Below are positions 18,959 through 28,372 of a stretch of DNA of 33,503 bases, one piece after another. The stretch is from the IMG/VR virus record IMGVR_UViG_3300021952_000005, positions 1 through 33,503 of that record; one strand, 5' to 3'. The notes below the pieces were generated by a model, which was not told the DNA's origin, searched no databases, and saw only the letters and a list, made by a program, of their open reading frames with translations. Within the stretch, counting starts at the first letter, position 1. Every line of letters starts with the position of its first letter. Source of the DNA: a virus. The translations under genes and the position numbers were made by a program.

Positions 18959-21253
18959 TTACTTTCCTAGGTCTTTCAATTGAACACCGCTTGCAGGATT
19001 TAATGTTTCTTCAAGTTCCTTTTTTGCAGCTCTTTTTCTTAAAATATTTCTTCCTACAGTTCCTACAGGCAAACCTTTAAAAGCTACATTAGTTCCATGT
19101 TCAGCAGCAGATTTTGCATATTCTGCCATTGCGCCAACTAAAGTATTAGATTCATTTACAAAAGAGCCTTTTGGTCTTGCTCCAACTATCTGACTTGCAT
19201 CAGCTATTTTTTGTAATGTTGCAGCTTCTTCACCAAATAACGGAACTAATTTGCCATTTAATTTTAAATTATTAATATGTTTTGCAAATTTTCCTGTTAA
19301 GAAATTTCCACTTGCATCAGTAGAATCCCTAATGATTAAATCCAAAGTTCCTGATGCCAAATGTTGTTTTGCAATAGGGTCATCGCCAACCAAAGCCATT
19401 GTGTCTGCAAAATCTTTATTTGTGGCATTGATAACATTTTTGGAAATAAATCCTTTGGTGTCAGCTTTACCATTGACTACATCAGAATAAATCTTGTTCT
19501 GTCTTTCTAAGTCAAAGTCTGCTTTTGCCAATCCACGAGCTTTATCAGCCAAAGCTTTAACTTCAGCAGTTTCCCCTGTCATTGGCAATTTTTCCAATTC
19601 GCTACGAACTTGACCCAATACATAAGCCTGGTTTCCATCACCAGCTCTTTGTGCTTTGCGAATTTCTGTTGCTAAATCGGTTCTTAAATTTTCAAAAAGG
19701 TTAAAGTTCATTTCCCTTTTGCCAGTTTGATAATCAATAAGTTTTCTTTGGAAATTAGCTGGCAAATAATCAAGTCTATCTTCAGACTTTAAAAGATTAA
19801 TAGCATTATTTGCAAATTGTTGACCATCAATAGGAAATTTACCGCCACCAGCTTCTTTTAATGCCAAATAAGCATCTTCAGTAGCTTTAGCATTGGCTTT
19901 GGCTTTTGCTTCAATATTAGAAATAAGACCTTGTGCATCTGCAACATGGCTTTCAGTAAATACATCAGGAGCAACCCTGTCTTTCATGACAGTTGCATTT
20001 TCTTGCAAAATCTTATTTTGCTGATTAAACATTTCAGCAAGTTTTGGCTCTTTGCCTCTAGCATTTAATTCTTGAGAAATTAAAACAGGGTCTCCAGTTG
20101 CTTGCCCTTTTGTATATTGCAATGGAACTGGCAAACTATCTGCATCAACCCTTCTTTGTAGAATATTCAAATCTACATTTTTAGGGTCTAATTTTTGCAA
20201 AGCTGCGCTAAGTTCAGGGCTTGCTGTTTCAATAGCTTGTTTTAACGCTGTAGCTTTCTGTGTTTCAGCAGCTCCAACTCCAGCCATAGCAGGAGTTTCA
20301 GGTTCAATTTTTGGAAATGCTTTATTAAATTGCTCTTTAAGCTGTGGAACTGCACCTTTAGCTTTTCCTGCCAACTCAGGAACAGCAAAGCTTAAAGTTT
20401 GCATCATATTCTCAACATCGGCTTTAGGAATGCCAGTTTTTTGAGAAATAGCATCAGCGCCTTCTCCCATATACTGACCAATTTTATTCATAGCCTGGCG
20501 AACCGCTTCATTTTGATAAGCTGGCTCTTGAGTAACTCCTAAAGCTTTACCAATAGGACTTTCTAATGGAGCTGCAACTTTTTGCGCCAATGCTTGAGCT
20601 TCTTCAGGGCTTTTTTGAAATGCCCTTGCTCCTGCATAAGTAGCCCCACCAGCAATTGCAGAAACTGGTGCTAATGCTATATCACCCAAAGAAGCCAATC
20701 CTGCTGTCAATGGTTTATAAGTTTCTTGTGCAGAAGCCATTGCTTCTTTTAAAGTTTTTGGTTTTGCTTTAGTTTCTTTTGATTCTGAAGGTGCAGAAGT
20801 GCCACTTAAAAAACTGTCAAATGAATCAGTAGCTGGTTTTGAACTTTGTTGAGTTTGACCAAAAATGTTTTTATTGCCTTTTTCCATCAATATCATAGGG
20901 CCACTAATTACATGGCGAACTACTGGATTAGAAAGGTCAATCTCTTGGTCAGGCTTTAAACCAGTTCTTTGTGCAACAAAATTAATATAGCTTTCTGTAT
21001 CATTTTCAGATGAAGGGGCATATCTAGAAATAATGCCTCTTAAAGTATTAATTTTATGTTTTTGACCATAAATACCAAGTTGAGTATCCATGGCTTTAAT
21101 GCCTTCTTCATAGCTAGAAGGTTGCTGAAAGCCTGTGGATTGCCCTGCTGGTCTTAAATTTCCAACATTAAATTGATTTGGAGAGTTAGCAGGATTAGCT
21201 TGTGGATTAGCCTTTTGTTGACCACCCATCAAAAATTGACCGAAATCTTCCAT
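18959..21253 (-). CDS. Large ejection (internal virion) protein candidate
   Basis: A 764-residue protein. The N-terminal 40 residues are Gln/Pro/Asn-rich. Residues 45-130 (MDTQLGIYGQKHKINTLRG, INFVAQRTGLKPDQEIDLSN) resemble a small domain found in phage injection or virion-lysin proteins. Residues 180-260 are Ala/Gly-rich and partly hydrophobic (GLASLGDIALAPVSAIAGG), and the rest is a long helical region. It occupies the place of P22 gp16, the last of three ejection genes, and would enter the host envelope with the DNA. No lytic enzyme motif was seen. Confidence 0.65.
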   Translation of the reverse strand: MEDFGQFLMGGQQKANPQANPANSPNQFNVGNLRPAGQSTGFQQPSSYEEGIKAMDTQLGIYGQKHKINTLRGIISRYAPSSENDTESYINFVAQRTGLKPDQEIDLSNPVVRHVISGPMILMEKGNKNIFGQTQQSSKPATDSFDSFLSGTSAPSESKETKAKPKTLKEAMASAQETYKPLTAGLASLGDIALAPVSAIAGGATYAGARAFQKSPEEAQALAQKVAAPLESPIGKALGVTQEPAYQNEAVRQAMNKIGQYMGEGADAISQKTGIPKADVENMMQTLSFAVPELAGKAKGAVPQLKEQFNKAFPKIEPETPAMAGVGAAETQKATALKQAIETASPELSAALQKLDPKNVDLNILQRRVDADSLPVPLQYTKGQATGDPVLISQELNARGKEPKLAEMFNQQNKILQENATVMKDRVAPDVFTESHVADAQGLISNIEAKAKANAKATEDAYLALKEAGGGKFPIDGQQFANNAINLLKSEDRLDYLPANFQRKLIDYQTGKREMNFNLFENLRTDLATEIRKAQRAGDGNQAYVLGQVRSELEKLPMTGETAEVKALADKARGLAKADFDLERQNKIYSDVVNGKADTKGFISKNVINATNKDFADTMALVGDDPIAKQHLASGTLDLIIRDSTDASGNFLTGKFAKHINNLKLNGKLVPLFGEEAATLQKIADASQIVGARPKGSFVNESNTLVGAMAEYAKSAAEHGTNVAFKGLPVGTVGRNILRKRAAKKELEETLNPASGVQLKDLGK

Positions 21254-22575
21254 TACAGAGTTCCTGTTTGCTCTAACTTCTGAATATTATTCCATTTTTC
21301 CCTAAATAATTTAGCTTTTTCAGGGTCATTACCAATAATTTTATTTCTTGCAGCTTCTTTTTCTTGCTTAGACATATTAGATTCAAATATGTTTTTAAGC
21401 TGAAAAATATCAGGGTCAGCATTTTTAGACCACATTTGATTAAATGCGCTAATGTTTTGGTCTCCAAACTTATCTGCAAATTTTTTGACAGCAGTTGCTT
21501 TGGAATTAATTGCAGACATATCCGCTTTAGTTCTTTGTGCAATTTCAATGAGAACTTTAGGAGGGAATGTCTCATCACCATTCGCCATTCTAGTTAATTG
21601 CTGACCTTGAACAGTATCTAAAGAACCACCTTGCGCTTTAATATTTGCAATAGCAGCATTAGCCAAATCTTTAGACAGCTCTTTATAAGCAATTCCTTGC
21701 TCAGTTCCCAAAAATGTAGAAAGGTTTCTACCAGCAGAACCAAGAACACCAGCGCCACCACCCCATTCTGTTTTTCCTAATTCATTAGCTTTTTCAATAA
21801 CTCTATTAATAGTTCTTTCAGATTGAGGAATTTCTGCTTGACGAGCAATTAAAGCTGTTTTTGTAGCTGTTCCAATTTTTCTTTCATCTTCTTCTTGAGG
21901 CAAAGCAGAATAAGGTTGTCCTGCTTGTCTTACTGGATAAGAAAGCTTTACAGGAGCGCTTACTTCTGTTTTTGGAGGCAAGTTCATATCTTGAGCAGAA
22001 ACTCCTTGTGGAGCTTGTTGTGCGCCAGGAACTTGTTGACCGCTAGGCTGTTGATAGCCACCAGCAGGCAATTGACCAGGTAATACCCCTTGAGGATATA
22101 GTTTTTCTAATTGACTTAATGCTCCTGTAGAAGCAGCTAATTTTTGTGCCAACCAAGCACGAAGGTCTGCTTGAGAACCATTTGCAGGCAATCCTGTCAA
22201 AGCTTGTTTTACTGATTGTTCATTTCCACCATGAGTATCAGCAGTCTGCTTAACCATATCAATAATGTCCTGAGAAGATAAATCTTTTTTGGTCATTAAT
22301 TGCTGAATATTTTGAGTGGCTACAGTAGCGTGCTTAATATTGTTTTCTAATTGAGCTGTATTGGCTTGCAAAGCTGCTGTTTTAGCTTGCGCTTGACCTT
22401 GCTCAATAGCTGATGGCAATAATGCTTTTTCTTTTTGCAATGCAATACTTCCACGACTAACATTAAGCAAATCACCTAATGTCATGCCTTGTTGCGCTTG
22501 CTGATTTCCATAAATGCTAGGGTCAATATTTTGACCTATTTGTGGAACAGAAACAGAACCAGTAGAGATTGGCAT
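21253..22575 (-). CDS. Ejection protein candidate (P22 gp20-like position)
   Basis: A 440-residue protein with a polar start, a long helical region (about 45-120, Gln/Ala/Lys-rich), a Gln/Pro/Gly linker (165-205) and a helical C-terminal half. Its composition and position between the gp7-like and largest ejection genes suggest the second ejection protein. Its stop overlaps the next start (1 base). No catalytic motif visible. Confidence 0.6.
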   Translation of the reverse strand: MPISTGSVSVPQIGQNIDPSIYGNQQAQQGMTLGDLLNVSRGSIALQKEKALLPSAIEQGQAQAKTAALQANTAQLENNIKHATVATQNIQQLMTKKDLSSQDIIDMVKQTADTHGGNEQSVKQALTGLPANGSQADLRAWLAQKLAASTGALSQLEKLYPQGVLPGQLPAGGYQQPSGQQVPGAQQAPQGVSAQDMNLPPKTEVSAPVKLSYPVRQAGQPYSALPQEEDERKIGTATKTALIARQAEIPQSERTINRVIEKANELGKTEWGGGAGVLGSAGRNLSTFLGTEQGIAYKELSKDLANAAIANIKAQGGSLDTVQGQQLTRMANGDETFPPKVLIEIAQRTKADMSAINSKATAVKKFADKFGDQNISAFNQMWSKNADPDIFQLKNIFESNMSKQEKEAARNKIIGNDPEKAKLFREKWNNIQKLEQTGTL

Positions 22576-22584
22576 ATTAATTCC

Positions 22585-23340
22585 TTAAGCTGTCTGAAAT
22601 GGGCCAACACTACTAGGATTTGAGTAAGTATAGCCAGTTGATTGATTTCCGCTTATTCCCATGCTTGAATAAGGATTTGCAGCATTTTGAGCAGCTTGAT
22701 TTTGAGAATACATATAACCAATATTGCCTAAAGTATTGGCAGCTCCACCATAAATGTTGCCTTGTGCTATTTGAGAAGCGGCTTGAGCATTTGCTGCGCC
22801 TATTCCTAAGTTAGCCACATTAGTTGCAGTTCCTAATTGAGCATTTGCAGAACCAGTAGCCCCACCAAGACCCAAATTAGCCAAGTTCATATTCATGGCA
22901 TTAATATTGCCACGCTGAGTTTGATAGTTGTTAAATGCTTGTTGATAAGCATTACCAGCATATCCTTGGGTATAGTCTTGTAAAGACTTTAGGGCATTAC
23001 CGCCTACAGCTCCACCAGTAACATTAGAAGCCATTAAATTAGCTTGCTGACCTTGACCTAACTGAAAAGCATAATTAGGCGCTAATTGTGCATTCAAATC
23101 AGCATTGCTAAATTGATTATTAAAGTAAGCATTATTAGCTGCTAAATTAGCCAAAGCTGTAGTTCCAGCCTGAGCATAAGGGTCAAATTGTTTAGAAGCT
23201 TGTTGACCAGCAGCTAATAAATTAGTTTGCTGTTGTCTAGCTGCATCTGCTTGTGTATTAGCTGCACTTTGTTGTGCATCTGCGGAAATTACTGAGCCAA
23301 CTATGGCTGCTCCTGCTACTGCTGCTGCTCCCCATGGCAT
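22585..23340 (-). CDS. DNA transfer/ejection protein, P22 gp7-like
   Basis: A 251-residue protein starting MPWGAAAVAGAAIVGSVISA, with AAGGAG 7 bases before the ATG at 23340; a longer frame to 23373 lacks this support and overlaps the oxygenase gene. The Gly/Ala-rich hydrophobic start, the Ala/Gln coiled coil (SADAQQSAANTQADAARQQQ), FDPYAQAGTTAL and YAFQLGQGQQANLMASNVT match the family of P22 gp7-type DNA transfer proteins. It is ejected into the host to help DNA cross the envelope. Confidence 0.82.
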   Translation of the reverse strand: MPWGAAAVAGAAIVGSVISADAQQSAANTQADAARQQQTNLLAAGQQASKQFDPYAQAGTTALANLAANNAYFNNQFSNADLNAQLAPNYAFQLGQGQQANLMASNVTGGAVGGNALKSLQDYTQGYAGNAYQQAFNNYQTQRGNINAMNMNLANLGLGGATGSANAQLGTATNVANLGIGAANAQAASQIAQGNIYGGAANTLGNIGYMYSQNQAAQNAANPYSSMGISGNQSTGYTYSNPSSVGPFQTA

Positions 23341-23341
23341 A

Positions 23342-23890
23342 TTATTGCTCCTTATCTCTGCGAATACACACAATCATGGTGATTCGCTCATAATTAGTTG
23401 GATTAATTACCCAATGATTAAACTGATTATCAAACCAAAATACATCGCCTGGTTTAGTTTCTAACTGAACTTCATCAAAACAGAACTTTTGACCTGGTGC
23501 GCTAGTAATCTGAATTCCAAACTTTTCATAGCGCCTTGCGTGCCATCCTGGGTCAATATGAGGCTTGCATTCTTTTCCAGCAGGTATTCTAGTAATCAAA
23601 ACACCTCCAAGCTCAACTCCTTCTACCGCCCTAAAAAGGTCATATACCAAGGGTTTGATGCCTAAAATATCAGCAGATGGATACCATTTTGAATCATGAG
23701 GTTCACCATTTTCGGCATATTCAACCTCACCAAATCGAGGCCAAATGTCATCTAAACCATAATGAGGGCTTGATTCATCCTTTGTTCTAGCATTATGTTG
23801 ATTCCATAGCTCAGGATTTTGCAAAATAGCCCAATAAATAGGGGCTACATTTGCTCCTTGAGAAATCAATTTAATAGGACTATTTTCCAA
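23342..23890 (-). CDS. 2OG-Fe(II) oxygenase-like, Asp/Asn beta-hydroxylase type
   Basis: A 182-residue protein with the double-stranded beta-helix motif H111-x-D113 (KPHIDPGWH), distal His159 (FNHWVIN) and Arg169 (NYERIT), the iron and 2-oxoglutarate ligands of aspartyl/asparaginyl beta-hydroxylase-like enzymes. All are present, so it may be active. Its place within the virion gene cluster, coupled to a cupin gene (11-base overlap), is unusual. The substrate may be a virion or host protein, or a small molecule; nothing in the sequence decides. Confidence 0.8.
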   Translation of the reverse strand: MENSPIKLISQGANVAPIYWAILQNPELWNQHNARTKDESSPHYGLDDIWPRFGEVEYAENGEPHDSKWYPSADILGIKPLVYDLFRAVEGVELGGVLITRIPAGKECKPHIDPGWHARRYEKFGIQITSAPGQKFCFDEVQLETKPGDVFWFDNQFNHWVINPTNYERITMIVCIRRDKEQ

Positions 23891-24230
23891 TCAAAACCTC
23901 ATCTATTTTTTCAATATCTGTTTCATCAGTCGCATGAATACAGAACCAAACACAGTCCTCTAAAGACTCAATTTGATGGTAGGTATTAGCCTCTATATTG
24001 ATGCAAGCAGGAGCAACATACTCTTTATTATAAGCCTCGGTCTTAAGAATTACACGACCTTTTGCAAGAATACTTAAGTGAGAATAAGGATGAGAATGAG
24101 AATAAGCAACATAGCCAGCAGGCATAATCATTTCTTTGGCATATAAACCATCAGAAAAGTTGTGCTTAGTCTGTGGGTCAAAATCCCATTTACCCTCAAC
24201 TTCTTTAAATTGTTCTTCAAAATTAGACAT
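23880..24230 (-). CDS. Small cupin protein
   Basis: A 116-residue single-cupin domain from ATG 24230. The motif YSHSHPYSHLSILAKGRVIL (43-62) gives His45, His47 and His51, and YHQIES gives His85 in the second half, a metal-binding set. The longer frame to 24263 uses a weak start inside the previous gene. It overlaps the previous stop by 8 bases and the oxygenase start by 11. It could serve with the oxygenase as an enzyme or ligand-binding pair. Confidence 0.75.
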   Translation of the reverse strand: MSNFEEQFKEVEGKWDFDPQTKHNFSDGLYAKEMIMPAGYVAYSHSHPYSHLSILAKGRVILKTEAYNKEYVAPACINIEANTYHQIESLEDCVWFCIHATDETDIEKIDEVLIGK

Positions 24231-24462
24231 TGTAATAAGGCACTTTATATATTTTTCCGTCAACTGTCATTTCAATAAAACCAACAGGATTTGATGGCAA
24301 AACAGCTCCTCCTTTGCTTGCAGAAGGAGAAGTTTTTGTAAAATTTAAAAGGTTCAAAAACCATACTTGCCATGCCCTTGTAGGCATTTTAGTGTTTTCA
24401 TCAAGCAAAGGGGTTTGCGGATAAGGATTATCCTGACTTGGCCCCCATATCTGATTTGCCAT
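24223..24462 (-). CDS. Small virion-region protein
   Basis: A 79-residue protein with PTRAWQVWFLNLLNF (27-41) and an end TVDGKIYKVPYYNV. Short proteins with a TRAW.....L segment and a final G..YK.PYY strand are frequent next to tail accessory genes in P22-like phages; their role is unknown. Its ATG overlaps the stop of the gp10-like gene by one base. Confidence 0.68.
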   Translation of the reverse strand: MANQIWGPSQDNPYPQTPLLDENTKMPTRAWQVWFLNLLNFTKTSPSASKGGAVLPSNPVGFIEMTVDGKIYKVPYYNV

Positions 24463-26654
24463 TAATTTTCCCCTACCGATGCTTTAAGGTTAGCAGAAAC
24501 AATTACAGCTTTTACAGGGTCTGTAACTACCACTTCAAAAATTCTATCTCTAGACCATCCCAATCTGCGCCAAATAATACGATTTTGGTATTTACCTTGA
24601 GCGCCTATGGAAGCCCAATGCTCACTAGACCATGTAGAACCGCCATCATTTGACCATCTAAGCATAGCTTGAGGATTTGCTCCTACTGTCTCAATTGTTG
24701 CATTTCCACAAATAGCAAGACCTGATACACCAACACCAGCTACACCATTTGTGGGGGCATAGGAGCTTTGAGTTAATCCTGATAAACCTACTCCAGGCTG
24801 AAATTGTATTTGCATTTCCTCAAAATATTGCCTTTGAAGGTCTGAAACCAAATGAGGCGCTCTGCGAAGTCTTTTTACAATACTCCCATTATCTGTGTAA
24901 TTGTTTGGGTCTAATTGATAAATTTGACCATTTTCCCAATCTCCAACCAACATAACATTTTGAAAGAAAGCAGAACAATTTGAGCGATGGCGATGGTAAA
25001 CATCATTAGTATCTAACCATAACCATTTATGCCATAAATTAGTGGTTGAGTCATAAGCCCATGTTAAATCAAGGGTTGGGAATGAAATAACATAGACTTC
25101 ATGCCCTTCTAATTGATAGGTGTAAGCAACAGCATCCGCTACATATTGGTCAACAAGGGTATTTTCAACTGCATGAGTGGATATTCTTTGTGGAAAATAA
25201 CCATTCATCATCACAATTTCAGATTGACCACGATTGTTTTTAGATAAATAAGCAAAAGAATTGCCAACACGAGCTACAGAAAATGGTGCTGCAATACCAT
25301 GCTGGCTGGATGAACCAGGAATTCTTTGGAATGGAAATGGGAAAGTTCCTGTATCAGCCCAAACCTCAGAAGTTTGTTCTCCCAATAAATATACTTGTCC
25401 ATGGTCGCAAATCAAAGAAACAAGGTCATCAGGCCCTGTAAATTTGCTGGCAAAGCTTAATCCATAAGTAATTGGACTTAAAACATTAGAAGCAGCCCAT
25501 TGCTGAGTATTTGGGTCATTGTAGACAAAATAATTATCAACAATATCTACTACAGTTGCCCCTTGGAAAGCGCCATCAGAGCTAGGCAATACGCTCCAAT
25601 TGAGCGCATACATAGTTCTTGAGCCTACTGTTTGACTATTGTTAATTACATAATTTCCAGTTGTTCCTTGACCATTTCCAAAAGTCAAAGTAAGGGTTAA
25701 CCCTGTGCCTGAACCTGAAGTTGTAGTAGAAACATTATTTATTGGCTCAGAAGTATAAGCTCCTGAAAATGTCGGTGTAAGGGTAGAAACAGCCCCTGAG
25801 CCACCAATTGAAGCAACAGTATAAGTGGCAGGACTTGACCCATAAACACCGCCTGAGACTGTTATAGTGTCATTTACAGCATATCCTGTTCCAGCAGTAG
25901 CAATAACTGTGCTTAATACAGTTCCTTGACCTAAAGCAGTAATAATTGTATTTGCTGCTACTCCTGCTCCTGTAATGGTTTGCCCTGGATATAAAACTTG
26001 ACTAGTTCCAATAGCGCTTACAGTAAGAGTTGTTCCTGACATTGATGCGGTTAAAACAGCAGCTACATTTGCTGTATTCATTTGTTCTGCTGTGGCTACT
26101 GAAGCACTTTGACTTAAAGTCCAAACACTTCCTGCTCCTGAAACAATTACAGTTTCTTGAGGAATTCCAACACCAAAAATGGCTTGATTTGCAGCAATTG
26201 TTCCACTAATTACACGAGTAACAGTTAATGTAGTTCCTGAAATTGTGCCTTGAAATACAGCAGAATTAGGGTTAGAAATGCGCCATGTATATCTGTAAGA
26301 GCCATCTACGATATAAACATTTAAACCATTATCAGTAATCCCAACATATCCTGAGCTGGTATTTAATTGACCAACAATAGTAGGTGTAAAGCTGGAATTT
26401 AAAACATATACATAAGAACCACAAACAGCGACCATATATTGACCGCCTGATACAGTTCGCATTCCACGAACTTCTGCTTGAGGAGATAGGGCAACTACAG
26501 AAGTTAGACCTGGGGTTGGATAAAGCGCAACAACTCCTCTAGCTCCTTGTGGCTTAGTAGGGTCTACTTCAGGAAACCAATTAATGCATTCCTGAGCATC
26601 TTGGTAAATAGAAGGAGCTTCATAAGAAGCGCCAACAAAGCCAAAATCAGCCAT
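24462..26654 (-). CDS. Tail accessory factor / packaged-DNA stabilisation protein, P22 gp10-like
   Basis: A 730-residue protein, against 472 for P22 gp10. N-terminal CINWFPEVDPT and ALYPTPGLT, then a beta-propeller-type core with VADAVAYTYQLEGHEVYVIS, TLDLTWAYDSTTNLWHKW and a final RIIWRRLGWSRDRIFEV, match gp10-like proteins. Extra length comes from an insertion at about 133-345 with two beta repeats of the form SGTTLTVT..(S)G...(G)Q.I.G.G(I/V), the second split by another module. It seals the portal channel after packaging and joins the gp4 ring to the tail tip. Confidence 0.82.
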   Translation of the reverse strand: MADFGFVGASYEAPSIYQDAQECINWFPEVDPTKPQGARGVVALYPTPGLTSVVALSPQAEVRGMRTVSGGQYMVAVCGSYVYVLNSSFTPTIVGQLNTSSGYVGITDNGLNVYIVDGSYRYTWRISNPNSAVFQGTISGTTLTVTRVISGTIAANQAIFGVGIPQETVIVSGAGSVWTLSQSASVATAEQMNTANVAAVLTASMSGTTLTVSAIGTSQVLYPGQTITGAGVAANTIITALGQGTVLSTVIATAGTGYAVNDTITVSGGVYGSSPATYTVASIGGSGAVSTLTPTFSGAYTSEPINNVSTTTSGSGTGLTLTLTFGNGQGTTGNYVINNSQTVGSRTMYALNWSVLPSSDGAFQGATVVDIVDNYFVYNDPNTQQWAASNVLSPITYGLSFASKFTGPDDLVSLICDHGQVYLLGEQTSEVWADTGTFPFPFQRIPGSSSQHGIAAPFSVARVGNSFAYLSKNNRGQSEIVMMNGYFPQRISTHAVENTLVDQYVADAVAYTYQLEGHEVYVISFPTLDLTWAYDSTTNLWHKWLWLDTNDVYHRHRSNCSAFFQNVMLVGDWENGQIYQLDPNNYTDNGSIVKRLRRAPHLVSDLQRQYFEEMQIQFQPGVGLSGLTQSSYAPTNGVAGVGVSGLAICGNATIETVGANPQAMLRWSNDGGSTWSSEHWASIGAQGKYQNRIIWRRLGWSRDRIFEVVVTDPVKAVIVSANLKASVGEN
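25663..25931. repeat. 11-bp direct repeats flanking an in-frame domain insertion
   Basis: GTTCCTTGACC occurs at 25663-25673 and 25921-25931. Spacing between copies is exactly 258 bases (86 codons). The segment between codes for residues about 245-330 of the gp10-like protein, a Gly/Thr-rich module that interrupts a beta repeat. The repeats encode the same Gly-Gln-Gly-Thr on both sides. Confidence 0.7.
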
Positions 26655-26667
26655 TTTTAACCTTTAA

Positions 26668-27372
26668 TTAAAAAGCAAATATTGCCACGCAATTTGTGGA
26701 ATAAGTGCTTAAAGCATCTGTGCTTGGTGCTACTGTATATACATCAACATAACCAGTAGTTTGACCGCCACCGCCATTAGTATAAATTCCCAAAACACCA
26801 GCATGGCTTGAATTGTTAGAGCAAGTTCCTAATACTGCATACAAATTATTAGACATTGCAGTAGTAAAATTAACCCTATACCAGCCTGTTCCTAAAACAG
26901 TTACGCTGCTTACATTTAAGGCATTTCTAATAGTGCCATCGCTACCAAAATTAACCCAAGCTTTTGATGCTCCATTTACAATAGTTGAAGCTGGAGGAGC
27001 ATAAGTTCCATCGCTTACAGTTCCGCTTAAAACAATATTGCTAATTGTTGGCGCAGTTCCAAAAACATTAGAACCAGTTCCTGTTGATGAAGTTGTTCCA
27101 GTTCCACCATAAGCTTTAGCTAGTGGATTAGATAAAGATAAAGTTGTAAAAGCTCCTGTATTAGGAGTTGTAGAACCAATAGGGCCAGGAGTCAATAAAT
27201 TTGCATTTACAACAGTTGTAAATCCAGCGCCTGTTACTGTTCCGCTTACATTTAAATTTGTAACTGAAATGCTTCCATTAGGAAAAGTTCCGTTATAAAC
27301 AGCAGCATTTACATCATTTAACCATGAAGCATAAATAACCGACTGACCATCTACGAATACTGTTGTAGTCAT
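26668..27372 (-). CDS. Tail fibre-like protein
   Basis: A 234-residue protein with an N-terminal virion-binding part (VFVDGQSVIYASWLNDVNAA), a Gly/Thr/Ser-rich beta shaft (GTVTGAG, KAYGGTGTTSSTG) and a C-terminal head domain with an aromatic/Gly pattern (LGTGWYRVNFTTAM, TNGGGGQTTGYVDVYTV). It lies between gp10-like and gp4-like genes. Probably a second receptor-binding or shaft protein. No enzyme motif. Confidence 0.72.
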   Translation of the reverse strand: MTTTVFVDGQSVIYASWLNDVNAAVYNGTFPNGSISVTNLNVSGTVTGAGFTTVVNANLLTPGPIGSTTPNTGAFTTLSLSNPLAKAYGGTGTTSSTGTGSNVFGTAPTISNIVLSGTVSDGTYAPPASTIVNGASKAWVNFGSDGTIRNALNVSSVTVLGTGWYRVNFTTAMSNNLYAVLGTCSNNSSHAGVLGIYTNGGGGQTTGYVDVYTVAPSTDALSTYSTNCVAIFAF

Positions 27373-27381
27373 TTTTAACCT

Positions 27382-28371
27382 TTATCTAAAGAAACCGCCA
27401 CTCAAAATCCATCCAGCATCTTTTGAGCGACCTACTAATAATGAATCAGGGAAGCTTGCAGCAGCAATTGGTCGCATATTATTGCGCTTGACTGTTGATT
27501 TTGATTGAGCTGCATAAGCATTAATCATGCTAATTTGAGTTGCAGAAGCTTTGCCATACATAGGCATTAATCTTTCTGCTAAATTCCATCTAAGAGCCAT
27601 AGAATAGCCTTGTGGCAATACTATATTGTCATAAATTGTTTCATAGCGACTAAAAATTGTCGAAGTGAATAAATGCATTTCACCTTGAGCTGGATTAGGC
27701 CATACAAACAAATTTCCTGTTTCAGCATTTGGGTTGTAATAAATTGCTTTTGGCCATGGCCCATTTAAGGTTTTTAAGCCAATCATGTTGTAATTATCTA
27801 AATTCAACACAGAAACAGGATAATCAAGACCACCATTAACAATAGGCTGACCATTGCTATTGGTATTGATTCGGACATAAGCTTGGTCAATAAATAAAGG
27901 TCTTTGATAGTAAGCGGTTAATAGCTGTGAGGCTACTAATGATGGATAGCTAATATTTAGCTCATAAGTTCCAACTTCATTAATATTACCGCCTGCGCCT
28001 GTCAAAAACTGAACAATTTTTGTTCCAGGCAATATTCCTGCTCCACTTAAAGTTTGCCCTTGAGCTACAGCTCCACTACTAATTCCAGTAACAGTAAGTA
28101 TTTTTCCGCTAATTGAGCCTGTAAAAGTTGCTCCAACAAAGTTAGCTGTTGTGGGAGTTGGGCCAATTGTGTATTGGGTTTGCCCTGCAATTAAGGGAAA
28201 TATAATTTCTGTGGTATTAAATACCATCATATCCTCATTTGACCATTGGTCTATGAGGTCATTAAGCATATCAAAAGCATCTTGAGCAGCTTCAGGACTA
28301 GGAGTTTCACCAGCTTCTAAAGCGCCAATATCCTTTAAAGCTCGGCTAATAATGTCAATTGGCTGTGTCAT
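27382..28371 (-). CDS. Tail accessory factor, P22 gp4-like
   Basis: A 329-residue protein (P22 gp4 is 166). The N-terminal 50 residues (IISRALKDIGALEAGE, AFDMLNDLIDQWSNED) match the gp4-like head completion family. Residues 82-149 are an inserted beta repeat of the same type as in the gp10-like protein (SISGKILTVTGISSG, GQTLSGAGILPGTKI). The C-terminal part (GYSMALRWNLAERLMPMYG) completes the gp4 pattern. It binds the portal and forms the first tail ring. Confidence 0.82.
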   Translation of the reverse strand: MTQPIDIISRALKDIGALEAGETPSPEAAQDAFDMLNDLIDQWSNEDMMVFNTTEIIFPLIAGQTQYTIGPTPTTANFVGATFTGSISGKILTVTGISSGAVAQGQTLSGAGILPGTKIVQFLTGAGGNINEVGTYELNISYPSLVASQLLTAYYQRPLFIDQAYVRINTNSNGQPIVNGGLDYPVSVLNLDNYNMIGLKTLNGPWPKAIYYNPNAETGNLFVWPNPAQGEMHLFTSTIFSRYETIYDNIVLPQGYSMALRWNLAERLMPMYGKASATQISMINAYAAQSKSTVKRNNMRPIAAASFPDSLLVGRSKDAGWILSGGFFR

Positions 28372-28372
28372 T

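Noticed and set aside
23341-23373. N-terminal extension of the gp7-like protein to 23373
   Set aside because: The added residues do not fit the family start, overlap the oxygenase gene and have no ribosome site, whereas ATG 23340 has AAGGAG at good spacing.
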